This document shows positions 17,051 to 25,677 of a DNA stretch of 55,120 nt, one piece after another. Within the stretch, counting starts at the first letter, position 1. Each line of letters begins with the position of its first letter. Origin of the DNA: Methanoregula sp. (lineage in GTDB: Archaea; Halobacteriota; Methanomicrobia; Methanomicrobiales; Methanospirillaceae); the NCBI RefSeq assembly GCF_028712425.1, contig NZ_JAQTQD010000018.1, forward strand, positions 1-55,120, read 5' to 3'. Below the pieces are notes generated by a model. The model ran no database searches. It was not told the origin of the DNA and saw only the letters and a program-made list of their open reading frames with translations. Position numbers and translations under genes: made by a program.

Positions 17051-17245
17051 TTACATGTCCGCCCATGCCTTGTCTTCCTCAGGACGCAGCCAGTCCTTTT
17101 TCAGGGAAGATTCGCTGGCAAGTGCCGTTTCGGAAATTATTTTGCCGGCTTTCTTCTTTTTCGCCCGGATAAAATCAAGGATCTCAAGGTAATGCTGGCG
17201 TGGCACCTGGTGCAGTTCCCTGATGATCTGTTCTTCGATTTCCAC
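17051..17245 (-). CDS. DUF2281-like small protein, putative orphan antitoxin
   Basis: A 64-residue protein: an N-terminal helical part (EEQIIRELHQVPRQHYLEIL, DFIRAKKKK) and a C-terminal tail ending WLRPEEDKAWADM, which matches the plan of DUF2281/antitoxin-like proteins that usually precede a PIN or RelE toxin. Downstream on its strand there is no toxin, only the IS1 relic, so the partner has been lost or lies elsewhere. The family assignment is by pattern only. Confidence 0.6.
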   Translation of the reverse strand: MEIEEQIIRELHQVPRQHYLEILDFIRAKKKKAGKIISETALASESSLKKDWLRPEEDKAWADM

Positions 17246-17357
17246 GGCTCTTCACCTGCTGCTTGTTGGTCAAATCATCATGTGGTGGAGATAATCAGGT
17301 TTCCTGTCAGGGATGTGCTTACTTTCTCCATTTCGGCTGTGCATGGGGGCGGGGCGG

Positions 17358-17443
17358 GCTTGTCGTGAGCGGGCGGACCCGCGAGCCGGTTTAGTGCCGG
17401 ACCTGTCGTCAGGTGTCGGGACCGGACGGATCAGGACACAAGC
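17358..17443. ncRNA. Candidate structured RNA with a three-way fold
   Basis: This GC-rich segment sits in an otherwise AT-rich gap. GCTTGT (17358-17363) pairs with ACAAGC (17438-17443). Inside are a hairpin GCGGG/CCCGC with loop CGGA (17369-17382) and a second arm CCGGT/ACCGG (17386-17390/17421-17425) enclosing ACCTG/CAGGT with loop TCGT (17401-17414). The strand cannot be decided from pairing. It may be an RNA gene or part of the hairpin-rich repeat family found elsewhere in the window. Confidence 0.3.
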
Positions 17444-17486
17444 GTGAGGTGGATTAGTCTAAAAAAAGATTGAAAGTATCTGTTTC

Positions 17487-17708
17487 TTATCGGAATCCCT
17501 TCTTGAAATCTTCGGCCTCTATCCCGGCCTGTTTAAGGATCCCGATCAATGTTCCTCTCTTTAATTCGCGATGAAGAGGCACAGAAAACACCCGCCATTC
17601 TTTCTGCACGACAATGTGACTCGAAGTCTGACGTCTGATCTCGAATCCCTGCTTTGCAAGGTATTTGACCAGCTCTTCCCCGGAAATGACCGGGAGTTTA
17701 TGCGACAT
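17487..17708 (-). CDS. hicA: HicA-family toxin
   Basis: A 73-residue protein with the HicA/YcfA fold signature: ISGEELVKYLAKQGFEIRRQ, then the SSHIVVQ segment with the catalytic-type His, and VPLHRELKRGTLIGILKQAG. HicA toxins are mRNA interferases with a double-stranded RNA-binding-like fold. The gene follows hicB by 54 bp on the same strand, the less common order with antitoxin first. All expected core residues are present. Confidence 0.9.
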   Translation of the reverse strand: MSHKLPVISGEELVKYLAKQGFEIRRQTSSHIVVQKEWRVFSVPLHRELKRGTLIGILKQAGIEAEDFKKGFR

Positions 17709-17752
17709 CCGCCACTTCGACCTCCGAGTGTTTCTTCAGAATCCGAGGATGA

Positions 17753-17774
17753 GAAGTCTGCATCAGCAGACTTC
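17753..17774. repeat. Perfect hairpin at the 3' end of hicB
   Basis: GAAGTCTGC and GCAGACTTC form a 9-bp stem with an ATCA loop. It supplies the last codons and stop of hicB and is built like the hairpins in the arrays at 28.9 and 35 kb, some of which have the same ATCA loop. It could affect the relative translation or decay of hicB and hicA. Confidence 0.6.
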
Positions 17775-17978
17775 GACTTGTGAGATTTCGCGGTGATGTG
17801 CTGGTGATCTCTTGTGAAGTTCTTCCCGCTGGACTTCGAGAACCAGTTCTATTGCTTCCTTGATATTGGCGAGCGCTTCTTCCCGGGTCTCACCCTGGCT
17901 GATCGCTCCGGGGATCTCGACGCACTGGACTGTGAAACCGCCTTCTTCCTGGGGTTCGAGCACCACCGTATATTTCAT
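17763..17978 (-). CDS. hicB: HicB-family antitoxin (short)
   Basis: A 71-residue protein starting MKYTVVLEPQEEGGFTVQCV, with the HicB partial RNase H-like fold (CVEIPGAISQGETREEALAN, IKEAIELVLEVQREEL). The ATG at 17978 is chosen over the longer open frame because the HicB fold begins there. It has no C-terminal DNA-binding domain. It should neutralise the HicA encoded just downstream. Confidence 0.88.
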   Translation of the reverse strand: MKYTVVLEPQEEGGFTVQCVEIPGAISQGETREEALANIKEAIELVLEVQREELHKRSPAHHREISQVEVC

Positions 17979-18038
17979 AGGTACAGAATATTCGTGGGAG
18001 AGTATACAATTTTTCCCTCTGGGATTTAATGGCCGGAA

Positions 18039-18145
18039 GCCCCCCTTGCGCCAGCCCGCCCCCAAGGGGGCGTGGGCGCTGGCGATGGGGTGGTATTACC
18101 TGTACGGGAAAAATTGATAGAGTTGTGAAAAGGTAATGCGGGGGT
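18039..18145. repeat. Dispersed hairpin repeat, short copy
   Basis: CCCCCCTTGCGCCA is followed by a strong GC hairpin (GCCCCC/GGGGGC with an AA-centred loop), GGCGATG, ATTACCTGT, TTGTGAAA and GGTAAT. The same ordered words occur at 34880-35044: CCCCCTCTTGCGCCA, CCCCCAATGGGGGG, GGCGATG, ATTACCTGT, TTGTGAAA, GGTAAT. ATTACC and GGTAAT are inverted. It lies upstream of hicB and may contribute to its 5' region. Confidence 0.6.
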
Positions 18146-18475
18146 GAGGCCGGTTAAACAAGTCCCGTCATCAATGGTCGGAAGATGGAGGATTGGCGTG
18201 TGTTGGAACAGAAGGGTAAGGAGATGTTGTAGAAATTGACGATGAAGATTAGAACGATTTAATTTAATGATGTTAAATCCCATTAGATGAAGGATACCCT
18301 GTAGATCAATAAGAATTATAATTTTCACACCGCTCGCTAATCATTAAAAATACCGATGATTTGTAAGCATTAAAAAGTAGAAGTCTCACTCAAATGATTC
18401 AGAAGAAATTAATTATACAATCTTATATCATCGTTCCATTGTACTATTTGGATAAGTAACTGATTGGAGATCATA

Positions 18476-19627
18476 ATGCTAAAAACAGAATTTTATTCGA
18501 ATCAAACCGTTGCTTTTGATCCCATCCCTAGTTTGATTAGTTGCGATTGGAACTTTCCTGGACAACGAAATGGTGAAGGTCTGTACAATCTGCATCCCTA
18601 TCCAGCAAAATTTATTTCACAAATTCCGAAAACGTTAATTAAAACTTTCAATCTTCCGAAAGATACTGCGATCCTCGATCCGTTTTGTGGTTATGGAACT
18701 ACATTAATTGCTGCACAATCTTTAGGTTACTCATCCATTGGCGTTGATTTGAATCCAATTGCATGTCTCATTGCACGAGTCTCGACTCAAGATTGTTCAC
18801 AAAATATTGTGGACTCTGCGACTCGTTGCATCCAGAAAGCAAAAGCCACTGAAGGATTAACATCAATTCCTTACATACCGAATCTGGATCATTGGTTTAA
18901 AAAACCAATTCAGATTGCAGTTTTTGGATTAATCACGGCTATCAATGAAATTGAAGAAGAAAATCTCAGAGATGCATTACGGTTAGCATTGTCGAGTATA
19001 CTAGTCCGAGTTTCAAATCAAGATAGTGATACCCGATATGCTGCAGTAAATAAACCCGTGGAAAAAGATGATGTTTATTCAATTTTTTCCCGCGTTTGCC
19101 GACAATATATGCAGGTTTTACACTCATCGCAAGAAGCGTACCCAAATGCGTTCGTCATAAATAAAAATATTTTAGAAGTTACTCCATCGGATATACCTAG
19201 AAAAGTTGGATTAGTTATTTCATCACCACCATATCCGGCTGCTTACGAATACTGGCTTTACCATAAATATCGGATGTGGTGGTTAGGATTTGATCCACTA
19301 TCAGTAAAAGAGCATGAAATTGGTGCGAGATCACATTTCTTTAAAAAAGATCATCACACCCCAAAAGACTTCGAAAACCAAATGCGGAAAGTCTTCAAGC
19401 TCCTATCGAAAATTTGCACTCCCAATTCTTACGCATGTTTCGTTGTTGGGAATTCAAAAATTCATGGAGAAATAATCGATAATACTGAATTATTGATTTC
19501 CGCTGCAGAGCAAGAAAATTTTGAACTTCGGACAATACTTCCACGGAATATTCCATCAAATCGGAAGTCGTTCAACCTATCAAATTCAAGAATTCTAACC
19601 GAGAATATTATTGTTCTTCAGAAGTGA
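18476..19627 (+). CDS. DNA methyltransferase 1 (N4/N6 amino-type) of the R-M system
   Basis: A 383-residue amino-methyltransferase. The SAM-binding motif DPFCGYGTT is at 68-76 and the catalytic motif SSPPY at 249-253. The N-terminal NLHPYPAKFI is typical of this class. The ATG at 18476 is preferred to a TTG at 18464 because GGAG lies six bases before it. It overlaps the next methyltransferase gene by 4 bp. Base composition is much more AT-rich than the uvrA side, suggesting acquisition. With the second methylase and the nuclease it would protect both strands of an asymmetric recognition site. Confidence 0.9.
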   Translation: MLKTEFYSNQTVAFDPIPSLISCDWNFPGQRNGEGLYNLHPYPAKFISQIPKTLIKTFNLPKDTAILDPFCGYGTTLIAAQSLGYSSIGVDLNPIACLIARVSTQDCSQNIVDSATRCIQKAKATEGLTSIPYIPNLDHWFKKPIQIAVFGLITAINEIEEENLRDALRLALSSILVRVSNQDSDTRYAAVNKPVEKDDVYSIFSRVCRQYMQVLHSSQEAYPNAFVINKNILEVTPSDIPRKVGLVISSPPYPAAYEYWLYHKYRMWWLGFDPLSVKEHEIGARSHFFKKDHHTPKDFENQMRKVFKLLSKICTPNSYACFVVGNSKIHGEIIDNTELLISAAEQENFELRTILPRNIPSNRKSFNLSNSRILTENIIVLQK

Positions 19628-21147
19628 TTTTCTTGAAAAAGCCGATTAGTGCTTATCTAAAGTGGCATGATTATCGGTATTATCCGTACGAAAAAATTTT
19701 TGCTTTTCGAGAAGTAGAATCCTTACCCGGTTTTATAAATTATACACCAACCGAAGACGGAATCATAGTAAATTTTGATACGGCGATCCCAGATAAACTA
19801 AATAGACTGGTTTATTTTTCTAAATATTCCATCGGAGATGGACCCCTCACGAAAACATTCCAAGCTCTTTTGGAGAATGGATATACAAAAAATAACACCA
19901 AACGCCAAGCCACTCGATATCTCGTTCATGGACTTCATGAGTACAAAGGAAAATTTAATCCTCAGGTTGTACGATGCATTCTCAACTGGTACAATTTACC
20001 TGATGATTCTCAGATCGTTGATCCATTTTGCGGAAGCGGGACGTCAATTATTGAATCTGGACTCGCAGGTTTTGAAAGTATCGGATGGGATTTAAATCCG
20101 TTCGCTGTTTATCTCACAAATGCGAAAATTCTTGCATTAAAAACAGACTTAGATATTTTAAAAGAGCAAGCAAAAAAAATATTTTCGCATGTGCCCAACG
20201 AAAAGAAAATTTTGTGTGAAAAAAGTGGAAGACTTGAATATCTAGAGAAATGGTTTCCCAAAGATACTCTAGAAAAAATTGAACAATACAGATCAATTAT
20301 TGAAAATGAAACAGACCAAAACGAATCCTTCTTTAAGATCATTTTGAGTGATTTATTGAGAGATTATTCACTTCAAGAGCCTTCAGATCTCAGAATCCGA
20401 CGGAGAAGAAGTCCTTTTCCAAATATTTCCATTGAAAAATCCTTCAAAATCTTGCTCCATAAACAATTGGACGAATTAGAACGAACAATAGAGATCACTA
20501 GCGGCAAAAATTTCAAAACTGTTGCCTTCCAAGCAGATGGACGTTTTGTTAATGAGGTCTCGTCACGATCTCCAACAAAATTACGCGCGAATTTTGCTAT
20601 TACAAGTCCTCCATACTCTGCCGCTCTACCGTATATCGATACTCAAAGACTTAGTTTGATTTGGCTAAATTTAATCAATCCCGATGAAATAACCACGACT
20701 GAAAAAACCCTGATTGGAAGCCGTGATGCTGCGGAGAATATTTTGCGTGATTTGGAAGACCAGATTTTGATCAATTCATCAAATCTTCCAGATTCTATTC
20801 AGTTACTTTGTGCCAATTTGCAAGAGCGGTTAAGCGCTGGAGACGGTTTTAGAAAGCGTGCGGTTCCAGGGCTACTATATCGATATTTTTCGGATATGAA
20901 ACAAACCTTTCACACCGTTCGTTCAATTATGAAACCGGGTGGAGTGTATACCCTAATCGTAGGAACTAACCGGACAACTATTGGCGGTCAAACCGAAAAC
21001 ATAAACACGCCGGAATTACTTTCTGAAGTCGCAGTCTCGTCAAAATGGAAAAACATGGAATTATTACCCTTGGAAACTTACAAACGATATGGTATGCATG
21101 CTGCAAATGCAGTTCAAGGCGAAACTTTGTTGGTTTTGAAAAAATGA
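19624..21147 (+). CDS. DNA methyltransferase 2 (N4/N6 amino-type) of the R-M system
   Basis: A 507-residue amino-methyltransferase with a GTG start within the stop of the previous gene (GTGA). The SAM motif DPFCGSGT is near 133-140 and the catalytic motif TSPPY near 329-333. The HGLHEYKGKFNPQVVRCIL segment before motif I matches the HPYPAKF element of the first enzyme. A roughly 120-residue insertion between the motifs likely holds target-recognition parts. It ends in ATGA, overlapping the nuclease start. Two methylases with one nuclease is typical of type IIS systems with asymmetric sites. Confidence 0.88.
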   Translation: MIFLKKPISAYLKWHDYRYYPYEKIFAFREVESLPGFINYTPTEDGIIVNFDTAIPDKLNRLVYFSKYSIGDGPLTKTFQALLENGYTKNNTKRQATRYLVHGLHEYKGKFNPQVVRCILNWYNLPDDSQIVDPFCGSGTSIIESGLAGFESIGWDLNPFAVYLTNAKILALKTDLDILKEQAKKIFSHVPNEKKILCEKSGRLEYLEKWFPKDTLEKIEQYRSIIENETDQNESFFKIILSDLLRDYSLQEPSDLRIRRRRSPFPNISIEKSFKILLHKQLDELERTIEITSGKNFKTVAFQADGRFVNEVSSRSPTKLRANFAITSPPYSAALPYIDTQRLSLIWLNLINPDEITTTEKTLIGSRDAAENILRDLEDQILINSSNLPDSIQLLCANLQERLSAGDGFRKRAVPGLLYRYFSDMKQTFHTVRSIMKPGGVYTLIVGTNRTTIGGQTENINTPELLSEVAVSSKWKNMELLPLETYKRYGMHAANAVQGETLLVLKK

Positions 21148-22250
21148 GTGAATTTTGTTTACAGCCGGATGTTTATCGGACAGGATCATGCAGAAATTTG
21201 TTAGGTCTGCTTGAAGACATCTGGATTAATCGGGCACCGTTAGGAGAGGGAACATTCTATATTGTATCAGGTTTTGGCAATTATAATGGGGGAGTAAGAT
21301 TCTTTTCAACATTAAAACGCCATGTGGATTCAGGAGGTAGGGTCGAATGTTTTTTTGGTGCGGGTACTTCTCAACGTCTTACAAGCTATCAGTTGGTGGA
21401 AAAATTACTCTCTTGTGGTTGTGATGTTCATCTAATCAATAGAAAACAAATTTTCCATACGAAGTGCTATGGGACCGGCAATTCTGGTGATCGTTTAATA
21501 GTTACATCGGGAAATTTTACTGCTAATGGAATGGCTCATAATGTCGAATCTGCGCTTTTCCTAGATTATGATTTAACCCGTCAAATTCAATTCCGATGGT
21601 CGGAATTCGCAGATTCAATACTTCGACAGAAATGGGAGATTTACACTCCTTCCTTATCTGATCTTGAAAGTCCTGCTTGGAAAGTTGTTTACGATGAAAG
21701 AGAGGAGCGCATTAAAATCGATGATAGTCAAGCAGTTAGTATGGTAGTGACTCTTAGTCACGCAGATACAGCTAGAATAAATGCCCCTCTCGGTTCAAAA
21801 GCAGGTTTGGGAACACAATATTTCTGGTTAAGCAGAGATGCGTATGATTTTTTTCCACCATTAACAATCCCAAATAAGCGAGGGATCAAAGATACTTATT
21901 CGTGCCATATAAATTTACATTATAATGACCTTGGGTTTGTCGATCAATCGACAGTTACGTTCGAAGCAGGAAATAACGTTGATTTTCGTTTGAGAACCTC
22001 AAAATATCGATATACTCATGTTGCCGATAGGGGAGATCTTGCGGTTATAAGTCGCATATCAGAATATGATTATGAGATTCGCATTGTCAGACAAGGCTCA
22101 GATCGATATAATGCATTATCTCCATTTGCGACCACATTTATTGGAAATAGAGATAAGAGATTAGGATTCATTCCAAACGAAAAATTGGAATCAATTTTGG
22201 GTATCCAACTCCCAACGCGGAAACAATTTGCTCAACTTCCCAGAGCTTAA
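21144..22250 (+). CDS. PLD-family restriction endonuclease (BfiI/NgoFVII-like)
   Basis: A 368-residue protein with a phospholipase D-type nuclease domain. HTK is at 105-107 and GNFTANG follows at 123-129, the HxK...N signature of a single-motif PLD nuclease that works as a dimer without metal. The C-terminal half (after about residue 200) is beta-rich and probably binds DNA, as in BfiI. I start at ATG 21144 (ATGA overlap with the methylase), not at the longer upstream Met. The combination strongly suggests a restriction enzyme; the site is unknown. Confidence 0.8.
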   Translation: MSEFCLQPDVYRTGSCRNLLGLLEDIWINRAPLGEGTFYIVSGFGNYNGGVRFFSTLKRHVDSGGRVECFFGAGTSQRLTSYQLVEKLLSCGCDVHLINRKQIFHTKCYGTGNSGDRLIVTSGNFTANGMAHNVESALFLDYDLTRQIQFRWSEFADSILRQKWEIYTPSLSDLESPAWKVVYDEREERIKIDDSQAVSMVVTLSHADTARINAPLGSKAGLGTQYFWLSRDAYDFFPPLTIPNKRGIKDTYSCHINLHYNDLGFVDQSTVTFEAGNNVDFRLRTSKYRYTHVADRGDLAVISRISEYDYEIRIVRQGSDRYNALSPFATTFIGNRDKRLGFIPNEKLESILGIQLPTRKQFAQLPRA

Positions 22251-22331
22251 TTTGTTTCGTCGTCCAACCCGGGGAATTTCACATCTTCACTTTCATGCCC
22301 CGAACCTTACTCCTTTAACTACCGGAGCTAA

Positions 22332-25172
22332 TTGTCTGAGCACATACGCATGAAAGATATCATCATCAAAGGTGCCCGCCAGCACAACCTCAAAAATATC
22401 AGCGTGGAGATCCCGCGTGACAAGTTAGTCGTCATAACCGGCGTCTCCGGCTCCGGCAAATCCACGCTCGCGTTCGACACGCTCTATGCGGAGGGCCAGC
22501 GGCGGTACGTGGAGTCGCTCTCCTCGTACGCCCGGCAGTTCCTCGGCATCATGCAGAAGCCGGACGTTGACCTTATCGAAGGGCTCTCGCCGGCCATCTC
22601 CATCGAGCAGAAGACCACGTCGAAAAATCCGCGGAGCACGGTGGGGACGACCACCGAGATCTACGATTACCTCCGGCTCCTGTATGCACGGATCGGGACG
22701 CCTTATTGTCCCGAGCACAATATCCCGATCGCGTCGCAGACTCCCGACCGGATCGCGGACCAGGTTGCAGCGGAACATCCCGGCATGGTCACGGTCCTTG
22801 CTCCCATTGTCCGGCAGAAGAAGGGGACGTACCAGCAGCTCCTCCGGGACCTGAACGCGGAAGGATACACGCGGGTACGGCTCAACGGGCAGATCATCCG
22901 CACTGATGAGGAGATCAAGCTCGACCGGTACAAGAAGCACGACATCGAGATCGTCATCGACCGGCTCGAAGCATCCGACCGTTCGCGGCTCACGGAAGCG
23001 ATGGAGAACGCTCTCAAGAAATCCGGCGGTCTGGTTATCGCTGTTGACGAACAGGAAAAGGAAACCCTGTACTCCTCGCTGATGGCCTGCCCGGTCTGCG
23101 GCCTCACCTTCGAGGAACTCCAGCCCCGGATGTTCTCGTTCAACAGCCCGTTTGGCGCCTGCGAGGAATGCCACGGCCTCGGCGTGAAGATGGAGTTCGA
23201 CCCGGACCTCATCATCCCGGACAAGGACCGTTGCCTTGCCGATGGCGCCGTGGCCCCGTACCGCAACCCAATGGACGGGTTCCGCGGGCAGTATCTCGCG
23301 ACCGTTGCAAAGCACTTCGGGTTCTCTCCCATGACACCGATCCGGGACCTGACTGAAGAGCAGTACAATGCCCTGATGTACGGTTCGGACGAGAAGATGC
23401 ACTTCTCCATGAGCACCCGGAACGGGGATGCGCAATGGTCGCACAACGGCCAGTGGGAAGGTCTCCTCCCGCAGACTGCCCGGCTCTATGCCCAGACCAA
23501 GTCCGAGTGGCGGAAGCGGGAACTGGAGAATTACATGCGGGTCTTCGAGTGCCCTGCCTGCCACGGGAAACGGCTCAAGGACAAGGTGCTTGCGGTCAGG
23601 ATCGGCGGCCGGTCGATCATCGATCTCACGGACCTCTCCATATCCGCCCACCTTGCCGTGCTCCGGGAGATCCGGCTGACCGAGAAGGAAGCCGAGATCT
23701 CGCGCCAGATCCTCAAGGAGATCACCAGCCGGCTGTTATTTTTGGAGAAGGTGGGCCTCGGGTACCTCACGCTCTCGCGGAACGCGGGGACGCTATCGGG
23801 CGGGGAGGCGCAGCGTATCCGGCTTGCCACCCAGATCGGCGCGAACCTGATGGGCGTGCTCTACGTCCTGGACGAGCCCTCCATCGGCCTCCACCAGCGG
23901 GACAACCATAAGCTGATCGAGACCTTGAAGACCCTCCGCGACATCGGCAACACGCTGATCGTGGTCGAGCACGACGAGGACATGATCCGCTCGGCCGACC
24001 ACGTCATCGACATGGGGCCCGGGGCCGGGATGCATGGCGGAGCGGTCATTGCCGAAGGGACCCCGAAGCAGATCGAGAAGAGCAAGAAGTCCCTGACCGG
24101 CCAGTACCTTGCCGGGACAAAACAGATCGATGTGCCGGGGAGCCGGAGAAACGCGAAGAAGTTCCTCACCGTGAAGGGCTGCCGCGAGAACAACTTAAAG
24201 AACATCGACGCAAAGTTCCCGATCGGTCTCCTGACGGTCATCACCGGGGTCTCGGGGAGCGGCAAGTCCACCCTCGTATACGAGACGCTCTACAAGGGGA
24301 TGATGCAGCGGCTCCACAAGTCACGCGACCCGGTCGGGAAGCACGACAAGATCCTCTTCGATACGGCAATCGACAAGGTGATCGTCATCGACCAGTCCCC
24401 CATCGGCCGCACCCCGCGGAGCAACCCGGCGACCTACACGAAGGTCTTCGATGATATCCGGAGTATTTTTGCCGAAACGAAGGAGGCAAAGATGCGGGGT
24501 TATGGGCCGGGACGGTTCTCGTTCAACATCAAAGGCGGGCGGTGCGAGGCCTGCCAGGGCGACGGCCTGATCCGGATCGAGATGAACTTCCTTCCCGATG
24601 TCTTCATCGAATGCGAGGAGTGCAAGGGCAAGCGGTACAACCGCGAGACGCTCGAGGTGAAGTACAAGGGCAAATCGATCGCCGATGTCCTGGACATGAG
24701 TGTTGAGGAAGCCCTGGCGCTGTTCTCGAACATCCCGTCGATACGGGCAAAGCTGGAGATGCTCTCCCGCGTGGGCCTTGACTACATCAAGCTCGGCCAG
24801 AGCTCGACAACGCTCTCGGGAGGCGAAGCACAGCGGATCAAGCTCACCCGCGAACTCGCAAAACGGGCCACCGGAAGGACGCTCTACCTGCTGGACGAAC
24901 CGACTACCGGACTCCACTTCGACGACACAAAGAAGCTGATCAAGGTCCTCGACGACCTCGTGGCCAAGGGCAACACGGTTGTCGTCATCGAGCACAACCT
25001 TGACGTGATCAAGTCAGCCGATTATATCATCGACATAGGGCCGGAGGGCGGCGATGCCGGCGGGAAGATTGTAGCCACCGGGACACCGGAAGAAGTATCC
25101 GCAATCCCCGGGAGTTATACCGGGCAGTTCTTAAAAGAGATGCTTGCCCGGAATCCACCGGCCAAATCCTGA
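22332..25172 (+). CDS. uvrA: Excinuclease ABC subunit A
   Basis: A 946-residue UvrA, the damage-recognition ATPase of nucleotide excision repair. It contains two ABC modules (Walker [10 protein letters not shown] in both halves; signatures [12 protein letters not shown] and [24 protein letters not shown] and [12 protein letters not shown]), the zinc-binding pairs CPVCG/CEECHG and CEACQG/CEECKG, and the UvrB-binding region between. The start is a TTG at 22332 with GGAG four bases before it; ATG 22350 would also give a complete protein. It begins the GC-rich core region right after the AT-rich island. uvrC lies 0.5 kb downstream; uvrB is not in the window. Confidence 0.97.
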   Translation: MSEHIRMKDIIIKGARQHNLKNISVEIPRDKLVVITGVSGSGKSTLAFDTLYAEGQRRYVESLSSYARQFLGIMQKPDVDLIEGLSPAISIEQKTTSKNPRSTVGTTTEIYDYLRLLYARIGTPYCPEHNIPIASQTPDRIADQVAAEHPGMVTVLAPIVRQKKGTYQQLLRDLNAEGYTRVRLNGQIIRTDEEIKLDRYKKHDIEIVIDRLEASDRSRLTEAMENALKKSGGLVIAVDEQEKETLYSSLMACPVCGLTFEELQPRMFSFNSPFGACEECHGLGVKMEFDPDLIIPDKDRCLADGAVAPYRNPMDGFRGQYLATVAKHFGFSPMTPIRDLTEEQYNALMYGSDEKMHFSMSTRNGDAQWSHNGQWEGLLPQTARLYAQTKSEWRKRELENYMRVFECPACHGKRLKDKVLAVRIGGRSIIDLTDLSISAHLAVLREIRLTEKEAEISRQILKEITSRLLFLEKVGLGYLTLSRNAGTLSGGEAQRIRLATQIGANLMGVLYVLDEPSIGLHQRDNHKLIETLKTLRDIGNTLIVVEHDEDMIRSADHVIDMGPGAGMHGGAVIAEGTPKQIEKSKKSLTGQYLAGTKQIDVPGSRRNAKKFLTVKGCRENNLKNIDAKFPIGLLTVITGVSGSGKSTLVYETLYKGMMQRLHKSRDPVGKHDKILFDTAIDKVIVIDQSPIGRTPRSNPATYTKVFDDIRSIFAETKEAKMRGYGPGRFSFNIKGGRCEACQGDGLIRIEMNFLPDVFIECEECKGKRYNRETLEVKYKGKSIADVLDMSVEEALALFSNIPSIRAKLEMLSRVGLDYIKLGQSSTTLSGGEAQRIKLTRELAKRATGRTLYLLDEPTTGLHFDDTKKLIKVLDDLVAKGNTVVVIEHNLDVIKSADYIIDIGPEGGDAGGKIVATGTPEEVSAIPGSYTGQFLKEMLARNPPAKS

Positions 25173-25205
25173 TAGTCCCCTGCTGCTCTAGAGCGGGCGG
25201 GACGA

Positions 25206-25460
25206 TCAGGCATGGGCCGGCACCCGGGGATCGATATGGGTTGCCCGTTCATATTTTTCCCGCGCCTCATCAAACCGGCCGAGCCGGGCGCAGCAGTTCC
25301 CCATCTCGAAGAACGCCTTTGCGTACCCGGGCGCTATGATCACCGACTGCCGGAGATATTTCAGCGCCTCGTCATCCCTGCCGCGCTGCGAATAGTCCAG
25401 TGCCTTCCGGTACAGGTACTGGGCCTCGATGGGTATTCCCTTTGCATAGATCCATTCCAT
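25206..25460 (-). CDS. Small TPR protein
   Basis: An 84-residue protein made of two tetratricopeptide repeats (AQYLYRKALDYSQRGRDDEA... and AFFEMGNCCARLGRFDEARE), so probably a protein-interaction module. It lies convergently between uvrA and uvrC on the opposite strand. The partner is unknown. Confidence 0.8.
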   Translation of the reverse strand: MEWIYAKGIPIEAQYLYRKALDYSQRGRDDEALKYLRQSVIIAPGYAKAFFEMGNCCARLGRFDEAREKYERATHIDPRVPAHA

Positions 25461-25677
25461 ATGTCCTCTCCCCCGTTGTTCCCGTGTGGAACCCTGGACA
25501 AAGAGAACATCATCACCAGCCGGCTATTTAGGGATTTGCGCAGCAGGACTGCACTGCAGATCCCGGTGCAGTGACGGCAGCATGAGCGTCATGCAGAATC
25601 CCCGCCGTACATCCTTTCCGTGTCTCTTCCCCATCCCCAGACCTTAATAGTCCAAAAGAGAGACGCTAGTACAACAC

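Noticed and set aside
17335-17470. tRNA gene
   Set aside because: The GC-rich fold has no T-loop (TTCGA) or CCA-end pattern and no 7-bp acceptor stem.
21045-21143. Upstream start for the PLD nuclease
   Set aside because: It would extend into the methylase gene by 100 bp; ATGA overlap at 21144 fits the operon's other junctions and the domain start.
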